Origin: Tabrizicola sp.
GTDB taxonomy: Bacteria > Pseudomonadota > Alphaproteobacteria > Rhodobacterales > Rhodobacteraceae
Length of the DNA stretch: 64,000 nt
NCBI GenBank assembly: GCA_016792685.1
Contig: JAEULQ010000129.1
Span: forward strand, 1-64,000
Reading direction: 5' to 3'
Both the position numbers and the translations under genes were made by a program. Positions 33,821 to 43,317 of the stretch are shown here, piece after piece; within the stretch, counting starts at the first letter, position 1; each line of letters begins with the position of its first letter. The notes under the pieces were generated by a model. The model had not been told where the DNA came from. It searched no databases and was given only the letters and a program-made list of their open reading frames with translations.

Positions 33821-35332
33821 TCACTTGCTCTTTACCGACGGTAACTCGGAGACGAGCCGGAGGCTCGCGTTGATGCCTTCGAGTTGGTAATGCGGGCGCA
33901 GGTAGAAGCGCGCGTTGTAATATCCGGGGCGCCCTTCGACGGAATCGACCTGCACCTCGGCCTTGGCCAACGGCCGTTTCGCCTTGGCCTTGTCATCCGC
34001 CATTGCCGTGTTCGACAGCACATAGCGGTTGATCCATTCCGACAGCCAGATCTGCATGTCGGCGCGTTCCTTGAACGTGCCTACCTTGTCGCGCGCCATG
34101 GCCTTCAGGTAGTGCGCGAAGCGGCTGACCGGGAAGAGATAGGGCAGGTTGGCCGAAAGCCTTTCGTTGGCCTGGGCATCCGGGTCGACCAGTCGGCCGG
34201 CACGGGCTTCGTCGTCCTGCAGGCTGTGCGCCCCGATGAAGGCGGCAATGTCGGTGTTCTTGCGGTGCAGGATCGGCATGAAGCCGAGCTTGGCAAGTTC
34301 CGCCTCGCGCCGGTCGTCGATGGCGATTTCGGTCGGGCATTTCATCGCGATCGAGCCATCGTCGGTCGGGAAGCTGTGAACCGGGAGGTTGATGACCGAG
34401 CCGCCGGATTCGACGCCGCGGATCTGGCTGCCCCAGCCGTAAAGCTTGTGGCTGCGGTTGATGTTCACGCCCATCGCGAAGGCCGCGTTCATCCAGACAT
34501 AGTGGTCGTGCTTGCCGTCAAGCTCTTCCTCGAAGGCGAAGCCCTTCACCGGGATCGTCGCTGCTCCATAGGGCAGGCGGGCAAGGACTCGCGGCATGGT
34601 CAGGCCGATGTAGCGGGCGTCTTCCGATTCTCGCAGTGACTGCCAGCTGGCGTAGTCGGGCGAGGACACGATCTGCTGCAGATCCTGCGGGTTGGGCAGT
34701 TCCTGCCAGCTTTGCATCCGGAAGAGCTGCGGGGCCGCAGCCGCGATGAAGGGCGCATGCGCCGAGGCACATATGCCCGACATGTTGCGCAGAAGGCCCA
34801 CGTCGCGGGGGTGGTGGCTGAACTCATAGGCCCCGATGATCGCGCCGAAAGGTTCGCCGCCGAACATGGAATATTCGTCCGAGTAGAGCCGCTTGAAGAT
34901 GGGGGACTGGTCCCACATCTGGCCCTCGAAATCTTCCAGAGTGTCGGCGAGCTGGTCCTTGGTGATGTTCATCACCCGGATCTTCAGCTTCTGGTCGGTT
35001 TCGGTGTTGTTGACCAGATAATGCAGCCCACGCCAGGTGCCCTCGATCTCGCGCACTTCGGGGGCGTGCATGATCTCGTTCATCTGGGTGGTGAGCAGGG
35101 CATCGATCCCGGCAATCAGGTTCTTGATCGACTTGACTGCATTGCCAGAGATGGTGGCCGTGCCCGAGCGTTCGGTCGCGGCAAGAGCCAGGTTCTGCAC
35201 CAGTTTCTGGAGCTTCTGGCTTTCGTCATCCTTGACCCGGAAATCCTTTTCCAGCAGGTCGCTGAATTCGCCAAGGTCGATGGCCTGGGCTTCGGCGGCA
35301 CCGGCAGAGCCTTGCTTTTCCTGTTCGGCCAT
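33821..35332 (-). CDS. tssC: T6SS sheath large subunit TssC (VipB)
   Basis: 503 residues, full length. Recognised by GTWRGLHYLVNNTETDQKLKIRVMN, SPIFKRLYSDEYSMFGGEPFGAIIGAYEFSHHPRDV, RYIGLTMPRVLARLPYG, GWGSQIRGVESGG and a final PGYYNARFYLRPHYQLEGINASLRLVSELP. TssC with TssB forms the contractile sheath, which ClpV recycles. It starts three bases after the tssB stop, and the two must be made in equal amounts. Confidence 0.97.
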   Translation of the reverse strand: MAEQEKQGSAGAAEAQAIDLGEFSDLLEKDFRVKDDESQKLQKLVQNLALAATERSGTATISGNAVKSIKNLIAGIDALLTTQMNEIMHAPEVREIEGTWRGLHYLVNNTETDQKLKIRVMNITKDQLADTLEDFEGQMWDQSPIFKRLYSDEYSMFGGEPFGAIIGAYEFSHHPRDVGLLRNMSGICASAHAPFIAAAAPQLFRMQSWQELPNPQDLQQIVSSPDYASWQSLRESEDARYIGLTMPRVLARLPYGAATIPVKGFAFEEELDGKHDHYVWMNAAFAMGVNINRSHKLYGWGSQIRGVESGGSVINLPVHSFPTDDGSIAMKCPTEIAIDDRREAELAKLGFMPILHRKNTDIAAFIGAHSLQDDEARAGRLVDPDAQANERLSANLPYLFPVSRFAHYLKAMARDKVGTFKERADMQIWLSEWINRYVLSNTAMADDKAKAKRPLAKAEVQVDSVEGRPGYYNARFYLRPHYQLEGINASLRLVSELPSVKSK

Positions 35333-35335
35333 GGC

Positions 35336-35860
35336 TCAGCCCTCCTTCTTCGTGGCTTCTTCGGCGACCTGCTGCAGCAGGGGCTCGTTCTGCAGAAGCT
35401 GGGCAATGCGTTTTTCGGCGTTCACCTTGCCGTCCATGTAGCCCAGGAGCTCTTCAAGCTGACGACGCATCTTCAGAAGCTCAGCCAGCGCGGGGACCTG
35501 TTCGGCCACCTTGTCGGGCGTGAAGTCCGACATGTTCTTGAACGTCAGGTCGACGAACATCTCGTCGTCCGCTGCGCCGTCCTTGCCCGGAAGCCGGTTC
35601 GGAACGCGGGCTTTCACGCGCGGGGCGAGGGCTTCCATGAACTTGCCGAAGCGGCCAGCGTCGACGTCGACGAAGGCGCGGTCATTGACGGGCTTCATCG
35701 CTTCCTTGGTTTCGGATTTGCCGGCCAGGTCGGCCATCACGCCCATGACGAAAGGCAACTCGATGGTGGTCGGGCTGCCGTAGTGTTCGACGTCGTAGGC
35801 AATCTGCACCCGCGGGGCGCGGTTGCGCTCGATCACCTTTGCCTTGCTTTCACTTGCCAT
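35336..35860 (-). CDS. tssB: T6SS sheath small subunit TssB (VipA)
   Basis: 174 residues. Hallmarks: KVIERNRAPRVQIAYDVEHYGSPTTIELPFVMGVMADLAG near the start, FVDVDAGRFGKFMEALAPRVKARVPNRL, FVDLTFKNMSDFTPDKVAEQVPALAELLKMRRQLEELLGYMDG. TssB pairs with TssC in the sheath. Gene order tssA-tssB-tssC-hcp is the commonest order in T6SS loci. Confidence 0.97.
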   Translation of the reverse strand: MASESKAKVIERNRAPRVQIAYDVEHYGSPTTIELPFVMGVMADLAGKSETKEAMKPVNDRAFVDVDAGRFGKFMEALAPRVKARVPNRLPGKDGAADDEMFVDLTFKNMSDFTPDKVAEQVPALAELLKMRRQLEELLGYMDGKVNAEKRIAQLLQNEPLLQQVAEEATKKEG

Positions 35861-35889
35861 GTCTCAGAGCTCTCCTGACTTTGTGCGGC

Positions 35890-37032
35890 CTATTGCGAAG
35901 CCGATTTCTTGTCGTCGACGCCGGCGACGTTCTTGAATTCCTTCATCCCGCTCGGGGCGATTTCCTCCATCAGCTGCAGGAAGTTCATCGGCACCATCTT
36001 CCGCATCCGACGGGCCAGATGCGGGATCGGGCTGGAAGGTTCGGTGCGTTCGTAGAAATCGATGATCATGTCGAGGCAACGCTCGACATCGCGGCGCGAG
36101 TTGACGGCGCCGGGGATGCCGCCGGTCGCGGACGCCGGATGCGCGCCGTTCGTACCGGCAGGGGCAGCCATGGGTTCAGACATTGCGGTCACCTCGGGGG
36201 CAGGCGCGCCGGAGGTCGCTTGCGCCTGGGGGGCGGTCAGCGAAACCAGGGCACGCGACAGGACCTTGTCCAGCTCCTTGAACTTTACGCCGACGCCATT
36301 TTCGCCAACGCGTGCCGTCAGGGCGTTTTCCAGCGTGGCCAGGGCGGCACGAGCAGATTCGACCGACTGGATAAGGCTGGCCATTTCCTCGGGCCGTTCG
36401 ATGGCCTGCGCCTTGCATGCGGTGGCAACGCGGGTCACCCGGGCATCATGGCGCGACAGGTATTCGGCCACCTCCTTGTCGCCGAGCCCCGAAGGAAGCT
36501 CGGCCTGCGCCTGATTGCGCGACAGGCCGCCGGCGCAAAGGTCGCCGACCGTGATCGCGCCCAGACCGCGCGGGCTGAGGACGACGGTGAATTCCAGGTC
36601 GCAAAGCAGGCCGTTGTCCGCGTTTTCCAGCTGAAAGAGCGAGTTGATCCGGCGAACTGCCGCTTCTCGCGGCGACGGGCTTTCCCGCAGGACCGGATGA
36701 ACACTGTCCCAGTACTGCTCGACCGTCGCGGTAAGCAGCCCCAGGCCGCGTTCGAGCCCTTCGAAGCCCTCCGCATTGGCCAAGGCCCGGGCAACGATGA
36801 CCAGAAGGCGGATGTCACGGCCGGATTGGGCAAGCTCTGCGGACTGGGCGAGGATTCCGGGCCAGTCGATGGTCACGCTTCCGGTACCGCCGGTCCGGAC
36901 ATTTTCCAGCCGGAAGCTTCGGGCGGCGGGCTCCAGCAGCCGCTCGACGGCATGAAAACGCGGGTCGTTTCTCAGTTCCGATCCGGAGGCACTTTCGTCG
37001 CCCAACCGAACCAGGAACGGTTCAAGTTCCAT
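35890..37032 (-). CDS. tssA: T6SS baseplate/cap protein TssA (ImpA N-terminal domain)
   Basis: 380 residues from the ATG at 37,032. The N-terminal ImpA_N domain shows WPGILAQSAELAQSGRDIRLLVIVARALANAEGFEGLERGLGLL... YWDSVHPVL, residues about 60-125. A variable Pro/Ala linker (about 255-300) leads to a short C-terminal segment SRRDVERCLDMIIDFYERTEPSSPIPHLARRMRKMVPMNFLQLMEEIAPSG, the type found in short TssA (TssAS) proteins with a Nt2-CTD arrangement. TssA caps the growing sheath end or joins tube and baseplate. It follows ppkA after 76 bases. Confidence 0.92.
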   Translation of the reverse strand: MELEPFLVRLGDESASGSELRNDPRFHAVERLLEPAARSFRLENVRTGGTGSVTIDWPGILAQSAELAQSGRDIRLLVIVARALANAEGFEGLERGLGLLTATVEQYWDSVHPVLRESPSPREAAVRRINSLFQLENADNGLLCDLEFTVVLSPRGLGAITVGDLCAGGLSRNQAQAELPSGLGDKEVAEYLSRHDARVTRVATACKAQAIERPEEMASLIQSVESARAALATLENALTARVGENGVGVKFKELDKVLSRALVSLTAPQAQATSGAPAPEVTAMSEPMAAPAGTNGAHPASATGGIPGAVNSRRDVERCLDMIIDFYERTEPSSPIPHLARRMRKMVPMNFLQLMEEIAPSGMKEFKNVAGVDDKKSASQ

Positions 37033-37108
37033 CCCAGTCCAAAGCCTTCTGTAAAAACACACGAAAAACGAATTCTATGCGGCAAGTCTTGCACCTTGCC
37101 GTCTAAAG

Positions 37109-39217
37109 TCAAGGTCTTGCATCTATGACCCTGCTTGCAACAGCCACGATGTTTCCGGGGTTTCGGGCGATCTCGGCCTGCAGTTCGTCGGCCAGTCCCC
37201 CGACGGAAAGCGTCGCGGGCAAGCGTGTGCCGAAAAGGGCGGTCTTCGACAGGATGGCAATGATCTCGGACTTGCCGAAATTGGCAGCGTCGACGGTGAT
37301 CATGAATTCGCCCCGCTTTGCCTTGATATCCTCCAGACTGTGCAGGACGCGCACCCGACGGAGGCCGTCGACAACCGTCCCGATCTTCTCGAGGTCGTGT
37401 TCGGGCTGCTTCTCGTTCGGCAGCAGGCTGAAGACCTGATTGGTGTTGTCGACCACCAGGACCCAAAGTGAGAGATTGCTCAGGTTTGGCGGGACCAGGA
37501 TTTCGACGATCGGGTTGTCACCCGGATGATAGATGCCCGAAAGGTTGACCTCTCCCGTTGCGCCGTCACCGAACCAGACCACCGCGTCGCCTGGGCCAAC
37601 CGGCGGCAGGACTTTGCGGACGGTGCAGAGGTCCTTGTTGAGGATCACGACATCCAACCGCACGGACCGGTCGCCGACAATGCTTTCCAGGGCCGTCTGC
37701 AGGGTATCGCGGGCTTCGATCGATTCCATTGCGCCGGTCACGACGATCGTGTCGCCAAGGGCGTAGATCTGCAGCGGGCCCCTGTCGGGCGTAAGCGGCC
37801 CACAAAGCGCAAAGGGCGCCAGAGCGTCCAGAACGGCCTCGCTTTGCAGCTTGCGCGGGCCAACGGTAAGCTCAAGGTTGGCCTTGATGCCGGCACGCGT
37901 GGCCCAGTCGGCAAGTGCCGTCTGCTTTTCGTCGGCCTGAGCACCCGAGTCGGCGATGCCGCTTAGGGAGGCAGTGTTGTCAGTAACGGTCAGCGTCCAT
38001 TCCGGAAGACCCTGAAGGATTGCGAAGAGGTCGGACACCGAGCCAATCCAGCGGTCGTCCGGCACGCCCTTGGCGATGGGCAGGGCATCTTCGGCGACCG
38101 TGGCCCCGGTGGCCGCGGCAAAGGCCTGACGCAGACGAAGGGCGGCTTCGGCGTCGGGCGCATTGCCCGACAAGGCCGATCCATCCGGTCCGAAGCTGGC
38201 GGTCAGCCGGTAGGGGGATGCGACCGGAATTGGGTTGAGGTAGGGCTCCATAAGCCCCGCGTACCAGGCCCCGCCGCCGATAAGCCCCAGCAAGAGGACG
38301 AAAAGCAGCGCAAAGGTTCCACCCCGGCCTTTCCGCTCGACCTGCCCGCCGTCCGGGGGCGCCTGGCGGCCGCCACGGGTAGAAACCGGGCGCAGGGACT
38401 GGTTCAGGCGGGCGACAACCGCCTCGGCGCTGGGCGCGCGGTCGGCAAGCGAAGGCGCCGTCAGCCAGTCGATCAGGCCTTTCAGCGGTTCGGGCACGCC
38501 CTCGGTATCGAGGCGCGACTGCTTGCGGCGGACGATCTCGCCCGGGGTTGATCCGCTGAACGGGATCTGACCGCGGTAGGCCGCCAGAAGCGTTGCGCCC
38601 AGCGCGTAAAGGTCGGACCGTTTCTCGGCCCGGCCATCCAGCTGTTCGGGAGCGGCATATTCGTATTTGCCCGCAAACTCGTTGCCGACAATGGTCTTCG
38701 CGCCGGCCGAGGTGTCCTTGGCGATGCCGAAGTCGATGATGGTCGCCTTTTCGGCCGCCCCGTCGCGCAGGACCACATTGTCCGGAGACAGGTCGCGGTG
38801 GACAATCCCGTGTCCATGCGCCGCCACCAGCCCTTCGGCCACGCGGTGGGCAATGATCATCAGCTCACGCGGGTCCATCCGACGATGCATCATCACGTCG
38901 TTCATCGAGGGGCCGTCGATGAAGTCCATCACCAGGAAGACATGGCCCTGATCCGACCGCGAGCATTCGGTGTAGCGCACAACGGCGTCGTTCAGGACGT
39001 CGCGCATCTGCTCTTCGCGCTTCATCAGCTCGATATAGTCGTCGTTGCCGGAAAACTGCGCGTTCAACGCCTTGATCGCGACAATCCGCCCGGAGATCTG
39101 GTTTCTTGCCCGGTAGACTTCGCCAGTGCCACCGCGGCCCAGCACACCCTCGATCTCGTAGGTGTGGTTCAGGACCTGACCCTGACGGAAGATGTCGCCC
39201 GGCAGCCGGTCGATCAT
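37109..39217 (-). CDS. ppkA: T6SS-associated Ser/Thr protein kinase PpkA
   Basis: 702 residues. Kinase domain about 18-275: glycine loop GRGGTGEVY (27-35), Lys49 in VAIK, catalytic HRDLSPDN with D142, and DFG at 162-164. One transmembrane helix lies at about 300-321. The periplasmic part contains BON-like repeats (ASLSGIADSGAQADEKQTALADWA, IVVTGAMESIEARDTLQTALESI) and a C-terminal DUF4384-like domain (VNLSGIYHPGDNPIVEILVPPNLSNLSLWVLVVDN). This is the membrane sensor-kinase form of PpkA that starts the threonine phosphorylation pathway. It is the first gene of the structural operon and divergent from clpV across 165 bases. Confidence 0.95.
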   Translation of the reverse strand: MIDRLPGDIFRQGQVLNHTYEIEGVLGRGGTGEVYRARNQISGRIVAIKALNAQFSGNDDYIELMKREEQMRDVLNDAVVRYTECSRSDQGHVFLVMDFIDGPSMNDVMMHRRMDPRELMIIAHRVAEGLVAAHGHGIVHRDLSPDNVVLRDGAAEKATIIDFGIAKDTSAGAKTIVGNEFAGKYEYAAPEQLDGRAEKRSDLYALGATLLAAYRGQIPFSGSTPGEIVRRKQSRLDTEGVPEPLKGLIDWLTAPSLADRAPSAEAVVARLNQSLRPVSTRGGRQAPPDGGQVERKGRGGTFALLFVLLLGLIGGGAWYAGLMEPYLNPIPVASPYRLTASFGPDGSALSGNAPDAEAALRLRQAFAAATGATVAEDALPIAKGVPDDRWIGSVSDLFAILQGLPEWTLTVTDNTASLSGIADSGAQADEKQTALADWATRAGIKANLELTVGPRKLQSEAVLDALAPFALCGPLTPDRGPLQIYALGDTIVVTGAMESIEARDTLQTALESIVGDRSVRLDVVILNKDLCTVRKVLPPVGPGDAVVWFGDGATGEVNLSGIYHPGDNPIVEILVPPNLSNLSLWVLVVDNTNQVFSLLPNEKQPEHDLEKIGTVVDGLRRVRVLHSLEDIKAKRGEFMITVDAANFGKSEIIAILSKTALFGTRLPATLSVGGLADELQAEIARNPGNIVAVASRVIDARP

Positions 39218-39382
39218 TCTGTCACCCCGCCGCCGACCAGGGTCTGGAGTCCACTACCGGCAAGGTCAGCAAAACATTCGCCATGGGAAAATTTCCGGAT
39301 TAGACTGGCCTTGCGGAAAAACCTGCGTCTTTCCGTTCTGATGAGCAAGCATATTCAAGAAATTCGGTTGAGGGGAAGGATT

Positions 39383-42091
39383 ATGGCCCCACGCGGCGGA
39401 ACAGAGACGATCAAGCGGAAAGAGCTTGTCGGCAAGTTGAATCCCGTATGCCTGAAGGCGTTCTCGGCGGCGGCACAGGCTGCGAAGTCACGCGGCAACC
39501 CATACGTCGAGCTGGTGCATTTCATCGAGACACTGTCGCAGTCTGCCCGGTCGGACTTCGAGATTCTCTGCGCCTCGGCCGGGGTCGATGCCTCGAAGCT
39601 GGCGGCCGACATCACCCGGGCAGTGGATGCGCTCCCGCATGGGGCGGGCTCGGTCGAGGAGTTCTCGGACCATATCTTCCGGGCAATCCAGGAGGGCTGG
39701 ACCTTCGGCAGCCTGGAATTCGGCGATGACACAGTGCGGTCGGCCTACATCCTGCTCGGGGCCTTGAAGGTGCCGGTGCTGGAGGGGCTGCTATTCAAGA
39801 TCAGCCTGGAGTTCGACAAGATCGATCCAGCCTCGATGTCCGGACAGCTTGGAGATCTGCTGGCAGAGTCGGTGGAGGCTGCGAAGCCCACAGGCGAGGC
39901 TCCGAAGGCCAAGCAGGCCCCCGGCGGAAAGTCTGCGCTGGACCAGTATGCCACGAACCTGACGGAGCGAGCCCGGGCGGGCAAGATCGACCCGGTGATC
40001 GGGCGTGACCCGGAGATCCGCCAGATCATCGACATCCTGATGCGTCGCCGCCAGAACAACCCGATTCTCACCGGCGAGGCGGGTGTGGGCAAGACCGCCG
40101 TGGTCGAGGGCTTTGCCCTGCGGCTGGCGCGCGGCGACGTGCCGCCGCAGCTGAAGGCGGTGGAGCTTCATATGCTGGACGTCGGCCTGATGCAGGCGGG
40201 CGCCTCGGTGAAGGGGGAGTTCGAAAAGCGGCTGAAGCAGGTGATCGACGAGGTGCAGTCCTCCGAAAAGCCGATCATCCTCTTCATCGATGAGGCGCAT
40301 ACGCTGATCGGCGCCGGAGGAGCGGCGGGAACAGGGGACGCCGCGAACTTGCTGAAGCCCGCGCTGGCGCGGGGCGAGTTGCGTACCGTCGCGGCCACGA
40401 CCTGGTCGGAATACAAGGAGCATATCGAGAAGGACCCCGCCCTCACCCGCCGCTTCCAGGTGGTGAAGGTCGAGGAGCCTTCGGAAGAAGCCGCTGTCCG
40501 CATGCTCCGCGGCGTGGCGGGCGTGCTGGAGAAGCACCACAAGGTCGAAATCCTGGATGAGGCGATCGAGGCGGCAGTGACGCTGTCGCACCGCTATATC
40601 CCGTCGCGGCAGCTTCCCGACAAGGCGATCAGCCTTCTGGATACGGCCTGCGCCCGCGTCGCCGTCTCGCAGCATGCGACACCGGCTGAGGTCGAGGATA
40701 TCGAACGCCGTCTCTCCTCGCTGGAGGTCGAACAGGGGATCATCAGCCGCGAAGAAGCCATCGGCATCGAGGTCGGCGAGCGCAAGTCCGAGGTGGAAGC
40801 CGCGCTTGCCAAGGCAACAACCGAACTGGAGGCCGCAAAGGCCCGCTGGGACTCGGAAAAGGCATTGGTGGATGAGGTCCTGTCGCTGCGCGCCACGCTG
40901 CGGGGCGCAGGCCAGCCCGTGGACGAAACCGGGGTGACCGGCGAGACCCCACCCGAAGGCAGCGAAGAGACCGCCGAGCCGGAGGCCCTGACCCCCGAAG
41001 CCCGTACCGAAATGCTGACGACCCTCCGCGCCCGGATGGCCACGCTGGCCGAGGCGCAGGGGGAACGGCCGCTGATCCTTCCCGCAGTGGACCGGCTGGC
41101 GATTGGGGCGATTGTCCAGGACTGGACCGGCATCCCGATGGGCCGAATGCTCGCCAGCCAGACCGAGCGTGCGCTGCAGCTGGCGGGGACGCTGTCAGAA
41201 CGCGTTGTGGGTCAGGACCATGCCATGGGCATGATCGCGAACCGCATCCAGACCTCATACGCGGGTCTTGGCGCGCCAGAGAAGCCGATCGGGGTTTTCA
41301 TGCTTTGCGGGCCTTCGGGCGTCGGCAAGACCGAGACCGCGCTCGCGCTGGCCGAGACGCTGTATGGCGGTGAGCAGAACCTGATCTCGATCAACATGAG
41401 CGAGTTTCAGGAGGCCCACACCGTCTCCACTCTGAAGGGCGCGCCACCCGGCTATGTCGGCTACGGCAAGGGCGGCATCCTGACCGAGGCCGTCCGCCGC
41501 CGCCCCTATTCGGTGATCCTCCTGGACGAGGTCGAGAAGGCCCACCCCGACGTGCATGAGATCTTCTTCCAGGTCTTCGACAAGGGGATGATGGACGACA
41601 GTGAGGGCCGGAGGATCGACTTCAAGAACACGCTGATCCTGCTGACTTCGAACGTCGGCTCCGAGGAGATCATGGCGATGACCGAGGACGGCAAGTCCGG
41701 CGCCGATCTGGAGGAACTGACCGCATCGCTTCGTGCGCCGCTGCTGAAGGTCTTCCCGGCCGCTCTTCTGGGCCGGGTGGTGACGATCCCCTATTACCCG
41801 CTTTCGGATGCGATGATCGAAGCGATCGCGGGCCACAAGCTCCGCGGTATTGCCCGCCGGCTGGAGGCGGGACACGGGGCGGAACTGGTGATCGGCGAGG
41901 GCGTGATGGCCACGATCAAGGCCCGCTGCACGGAAATCGAAAGCGGCGGCCGGATGATCGACGCGATCCTGACGAACACGCTTTTGCCAGAGCTTTCCCG
42001 CCAGGTCCTGAACCGCAAGCTGGAGGGGGCCGAACTGACCCGGGTGACGGTGACCGGCTCGGACGCCGGGTTCGCCTATGCCTTCGAATAG
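39383..42091 (+). CDS. clpV: T6SS AAA+ ATPase ClpV (TssH)
   Basis: 902 residues from the ATG at 39,383, preceded by GGGGAAGGA; an in-frame ATG 42 bases upstream has a poorer ribosome site. N-terminal Clp_N-like domain (LNPVCLKAFSAAAQAAKSRGNPYVELVHFIETL). AAA1: Walker A GEAGVGKT at about 231. AAA2: Walker A GPSGVGKT at about 643, with VILLDEVEKAHPDVHEIF. Between them is a shortened, Glu-rich middle region. ClpV disassembles contracted TssB-TssC sheaths for reuse. N-terminal sequence and T6SS location separate it from housekeeping ClpB. Confidence 0.97.
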   Translation: MAPRGGTETIKRKELVGKLNPVCLKAFSAAAQAAKSRGNPYVELVHFIETLSQSARSDFEILCASAGVDASKLAADITRAVDALPHGAGSVEEFSDHIFRAIQEGWTFGSLEFGDDTVRSAYILLGALKVPVLEGLLFKISLEFDKIDPASMSGQLGDLLAESVEAAKPTGEAPKAKQAPGGKSALDQYATNLTERARAGKIDPVIGRDPEIRQIIDILMRRRQNNPILTGEAGVGKTAVVEGFALRLARGDVPPQLKAVELHMLDVGLMQAGASVKGEFEKRLKQVIDEVQSSEKPIILFIDEAHTLIGAGGAAGTGDAANLLKPALARGELRTVAATTWSEYKEHIEKDPALTRRFQVVKVEEPSEEAAVRMLRGVAGVLEKHHKVEILDEAIEAAVTLSHRYIPSRQLPDKAISLLDTACARVAVSQHATPAEVEDIERRLSSLEVEQGIISREEAIGIEVGERKSEVEAALAKATTELEAAKARWDSEKALVDEVLSLRATLRGAGQPVDETGVTGETPPEGSEETAEPEALTPEARTEMLTTLRARMATLAEAQGERPLILPAVDRLAIGAIVQDWTGIPMGRMLASQTERALQLAGTLSERVVGQDHAMGMIANRIQTSYAGLGAPEKPIGVFMLCGPSGVGKTETALALAETLYGGEQNLISINMSEFQEAHTVSTLKGAPPGYVGYGKGGILTEAVRRRPYSVILLDEVEKAHPDVHEIFFQVFDKGMMDDSEGRRIDFKNTLILLTSNVGSEEIMAMTEDGKSGADLEELTASLRAPLLKVFPAALLGRVVTIPYYPLSDAMIEAIAGHKLRGIARRLEAGHGAELVIGEGVMATIKARCTEIESGGRMIDAILTNTLLPELSRQVLNRKLEGAELTRVTVTGSDAGFAYAFE

Positions 42092-42102
42092 GGAGTGTTG
42101 TG

Positions 42103-42507
42103 ATGCATGACGGAACCTTTCTGGGCCTGCAGGGCGTCCACCGCGCCGAGATCATCGGCTTCGGGCCGGACAGCCGGGCGCAGGTTCTGATCCCAGCCTT
42201 GGGTGAAACCCCGCTGCTGGCGCAATCACTGGTCCCGATCCCCGCGGCGGCCGTGGGGCGGTTGGCGGCAGTGACGATGATGGACGACCAGCCGCTGATC
42301 CTGGGTCTGATCCAGCCCCTGGTTCCCGAGGTCGAGGCCGACGGCGAGAAACTGGTCCTCGAGGCCCGCCGCGAGATGATCCTGCGCTGCGGGAAGGCGT
42401 CGATCACGATGACGGCGGACGGAAGGGTGACGATCCGGGGGACCCAGGTCCTGAGCCGCTCCGACGGCCCGAACCGGGTACAGGGGGCAAGCGTTCAGTT
42501 GAATTGA
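42103..42507 (+). CDS. DUF6484 domain protein with VgrG-tip-like C-terminus
   Basis: 134 residues from the ATG at 42,103 (GGGAG seven bases upstream), 11 bases after clpV stops. Residues 1-75 (LGLQGVHRAEIIGFGPDSRAQVLIPALG... MMDDQPLILGLIQPL) look like a small beta/OB-type domain as in DUF6484 proteins found in T6SS loci. The C-terminal 50 residues (LVLEARREMILRCGKASITMTADGRVTIRG) align by eye with the end of the VgrG of this locus (FVLDVTDEITLKCGDAQVTMKKDGTITIKG). It may be a detached spike-tip or loading element. Function is inferred only. Confidence 0.75.
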   Translation: MHDGTFLGLQGVHRAEIIGFGPDSRAQVLIPALGETPLLAQSLVPIPAAAVGRLAAVTMMDDQPLILGLIQPLVPEVEADGEKLVLEARREMILRCGKASITMTADGRVTIRGTQVLSRSDGPNRVQGASVQLN

Positions 42508-42615
42508 GGGTGGGGGTGTCCATGCCGGACGCATTTTCAAGCATTTAAGACGATACGGTTCATGTTCCCGCGTTAATGTGGGTTTAGCCTTTTCCCGCAG
42601 GTTGGAACGAGGCGT

Positions 42616-43317
42616 TCATACCGATGGGAGGGGGGTCCGCACTCGCAGGTAACGGTTCCGACCGATCTGCCGATTGACGTGGTCGATCAAGTCTCGCAGG
42701 GCGTCTGGCAGCAACCTGCTCACACTTGGAACCAGTTCCGTCGGACCTACAGGCGTACCGTAGCTGAAATGCGGATCAAAGACCGACCGGTAGGACACCA
42801 CCGGCCCGACATGGTGTTCTTCAAGACTGGCCCATGCAAAGTCCAACCATTCTGTAAGGCCGGGCGCATCCTGACTGTCGGCAATGTACTGCGCAAGATG
42901 AACTTGCCAGCAGACACGATCCGCAAATCTACGGTCTTCTTCGGCCTCGAAAACAGTGTCGTTGACCACAAGCATCGCCGCCCGCAGAACGCCGTTATCT
43001 GGGCCCGCCCATTCGTCGTGAGCAAGCTCGGCATATTCGACCGCATTGGGGGTCAGCATCGACGTCCAAGCTGCATCAAAATAGTCCCGCGCGTCGTCAA
43101 TTCGGCTGGCCGACGACAACCGGGTCGCGATCCATTCGCCAAGGCCGATGCAAAGTGCGCGGCAACCGGTTCCCGTCAACTTTCCCGCTCTTGCAAGCAG
43201 ATTAGGCGAAGTGAAGTAGAAGTAATCCGTATAGGCCCATTGGTCCCACGCATATCTGATCGCTTTCGGCTGGCGAAAATCCTGGCGCGAAAGAAAGTAG
43301 GCGGAGAGCGCGCTCAT
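42616..43317 (-). CDS. Unknown protein, second of two tandem paralogues (candidate immunity protein)
   Basis: 233 residues. I recognise no family. No signal peptide and no clear transmembrane helix; rich in aromatic and acidic residues (WDQWAYTDYFYF; AYAELAHDEWAGPDNG). It resembles the upstream neighbour in layout, most clearly at the end: GPTELVP...NRYLRVRTP here against GPSALLP...NPYLRSP there. The start overlaps the neighbour's stop (ATGA). Lower GC than the structural T6SS genes. Position after a PAAR-toxin gene suggests immunity to the deaminase; a second immunity or accessory role is equally possible. Confidence 0.65.
   Translation of the reverse strand: MSALSAYFLSRQDFRQPKAIRYAWDQWAYTDYFYFTSPNLLARAGKLTGTGCRALCIGLGEWIATRLSSASRIDDARDYFDAAWTSMLTPNAVEYAELAHDEWAGPDNGVLRAAMLVVNDTVFEAEEDRRFADRVCWQVHLAQYIADSQDAPGLTEWLDFAWASLEEHHVGPVVSYRSVFDPHFSYGTPVGPTELVPSVSRLLPDALRDLIDHVNRQIGRNRYLRVRTPLPSV

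Noticed and set aside
39383..42091. ClpV read as housekeeping ClpB
   Set aside because: Its place next to ppkA and the T6SS operons, and its N-terminus, fit ClpV.
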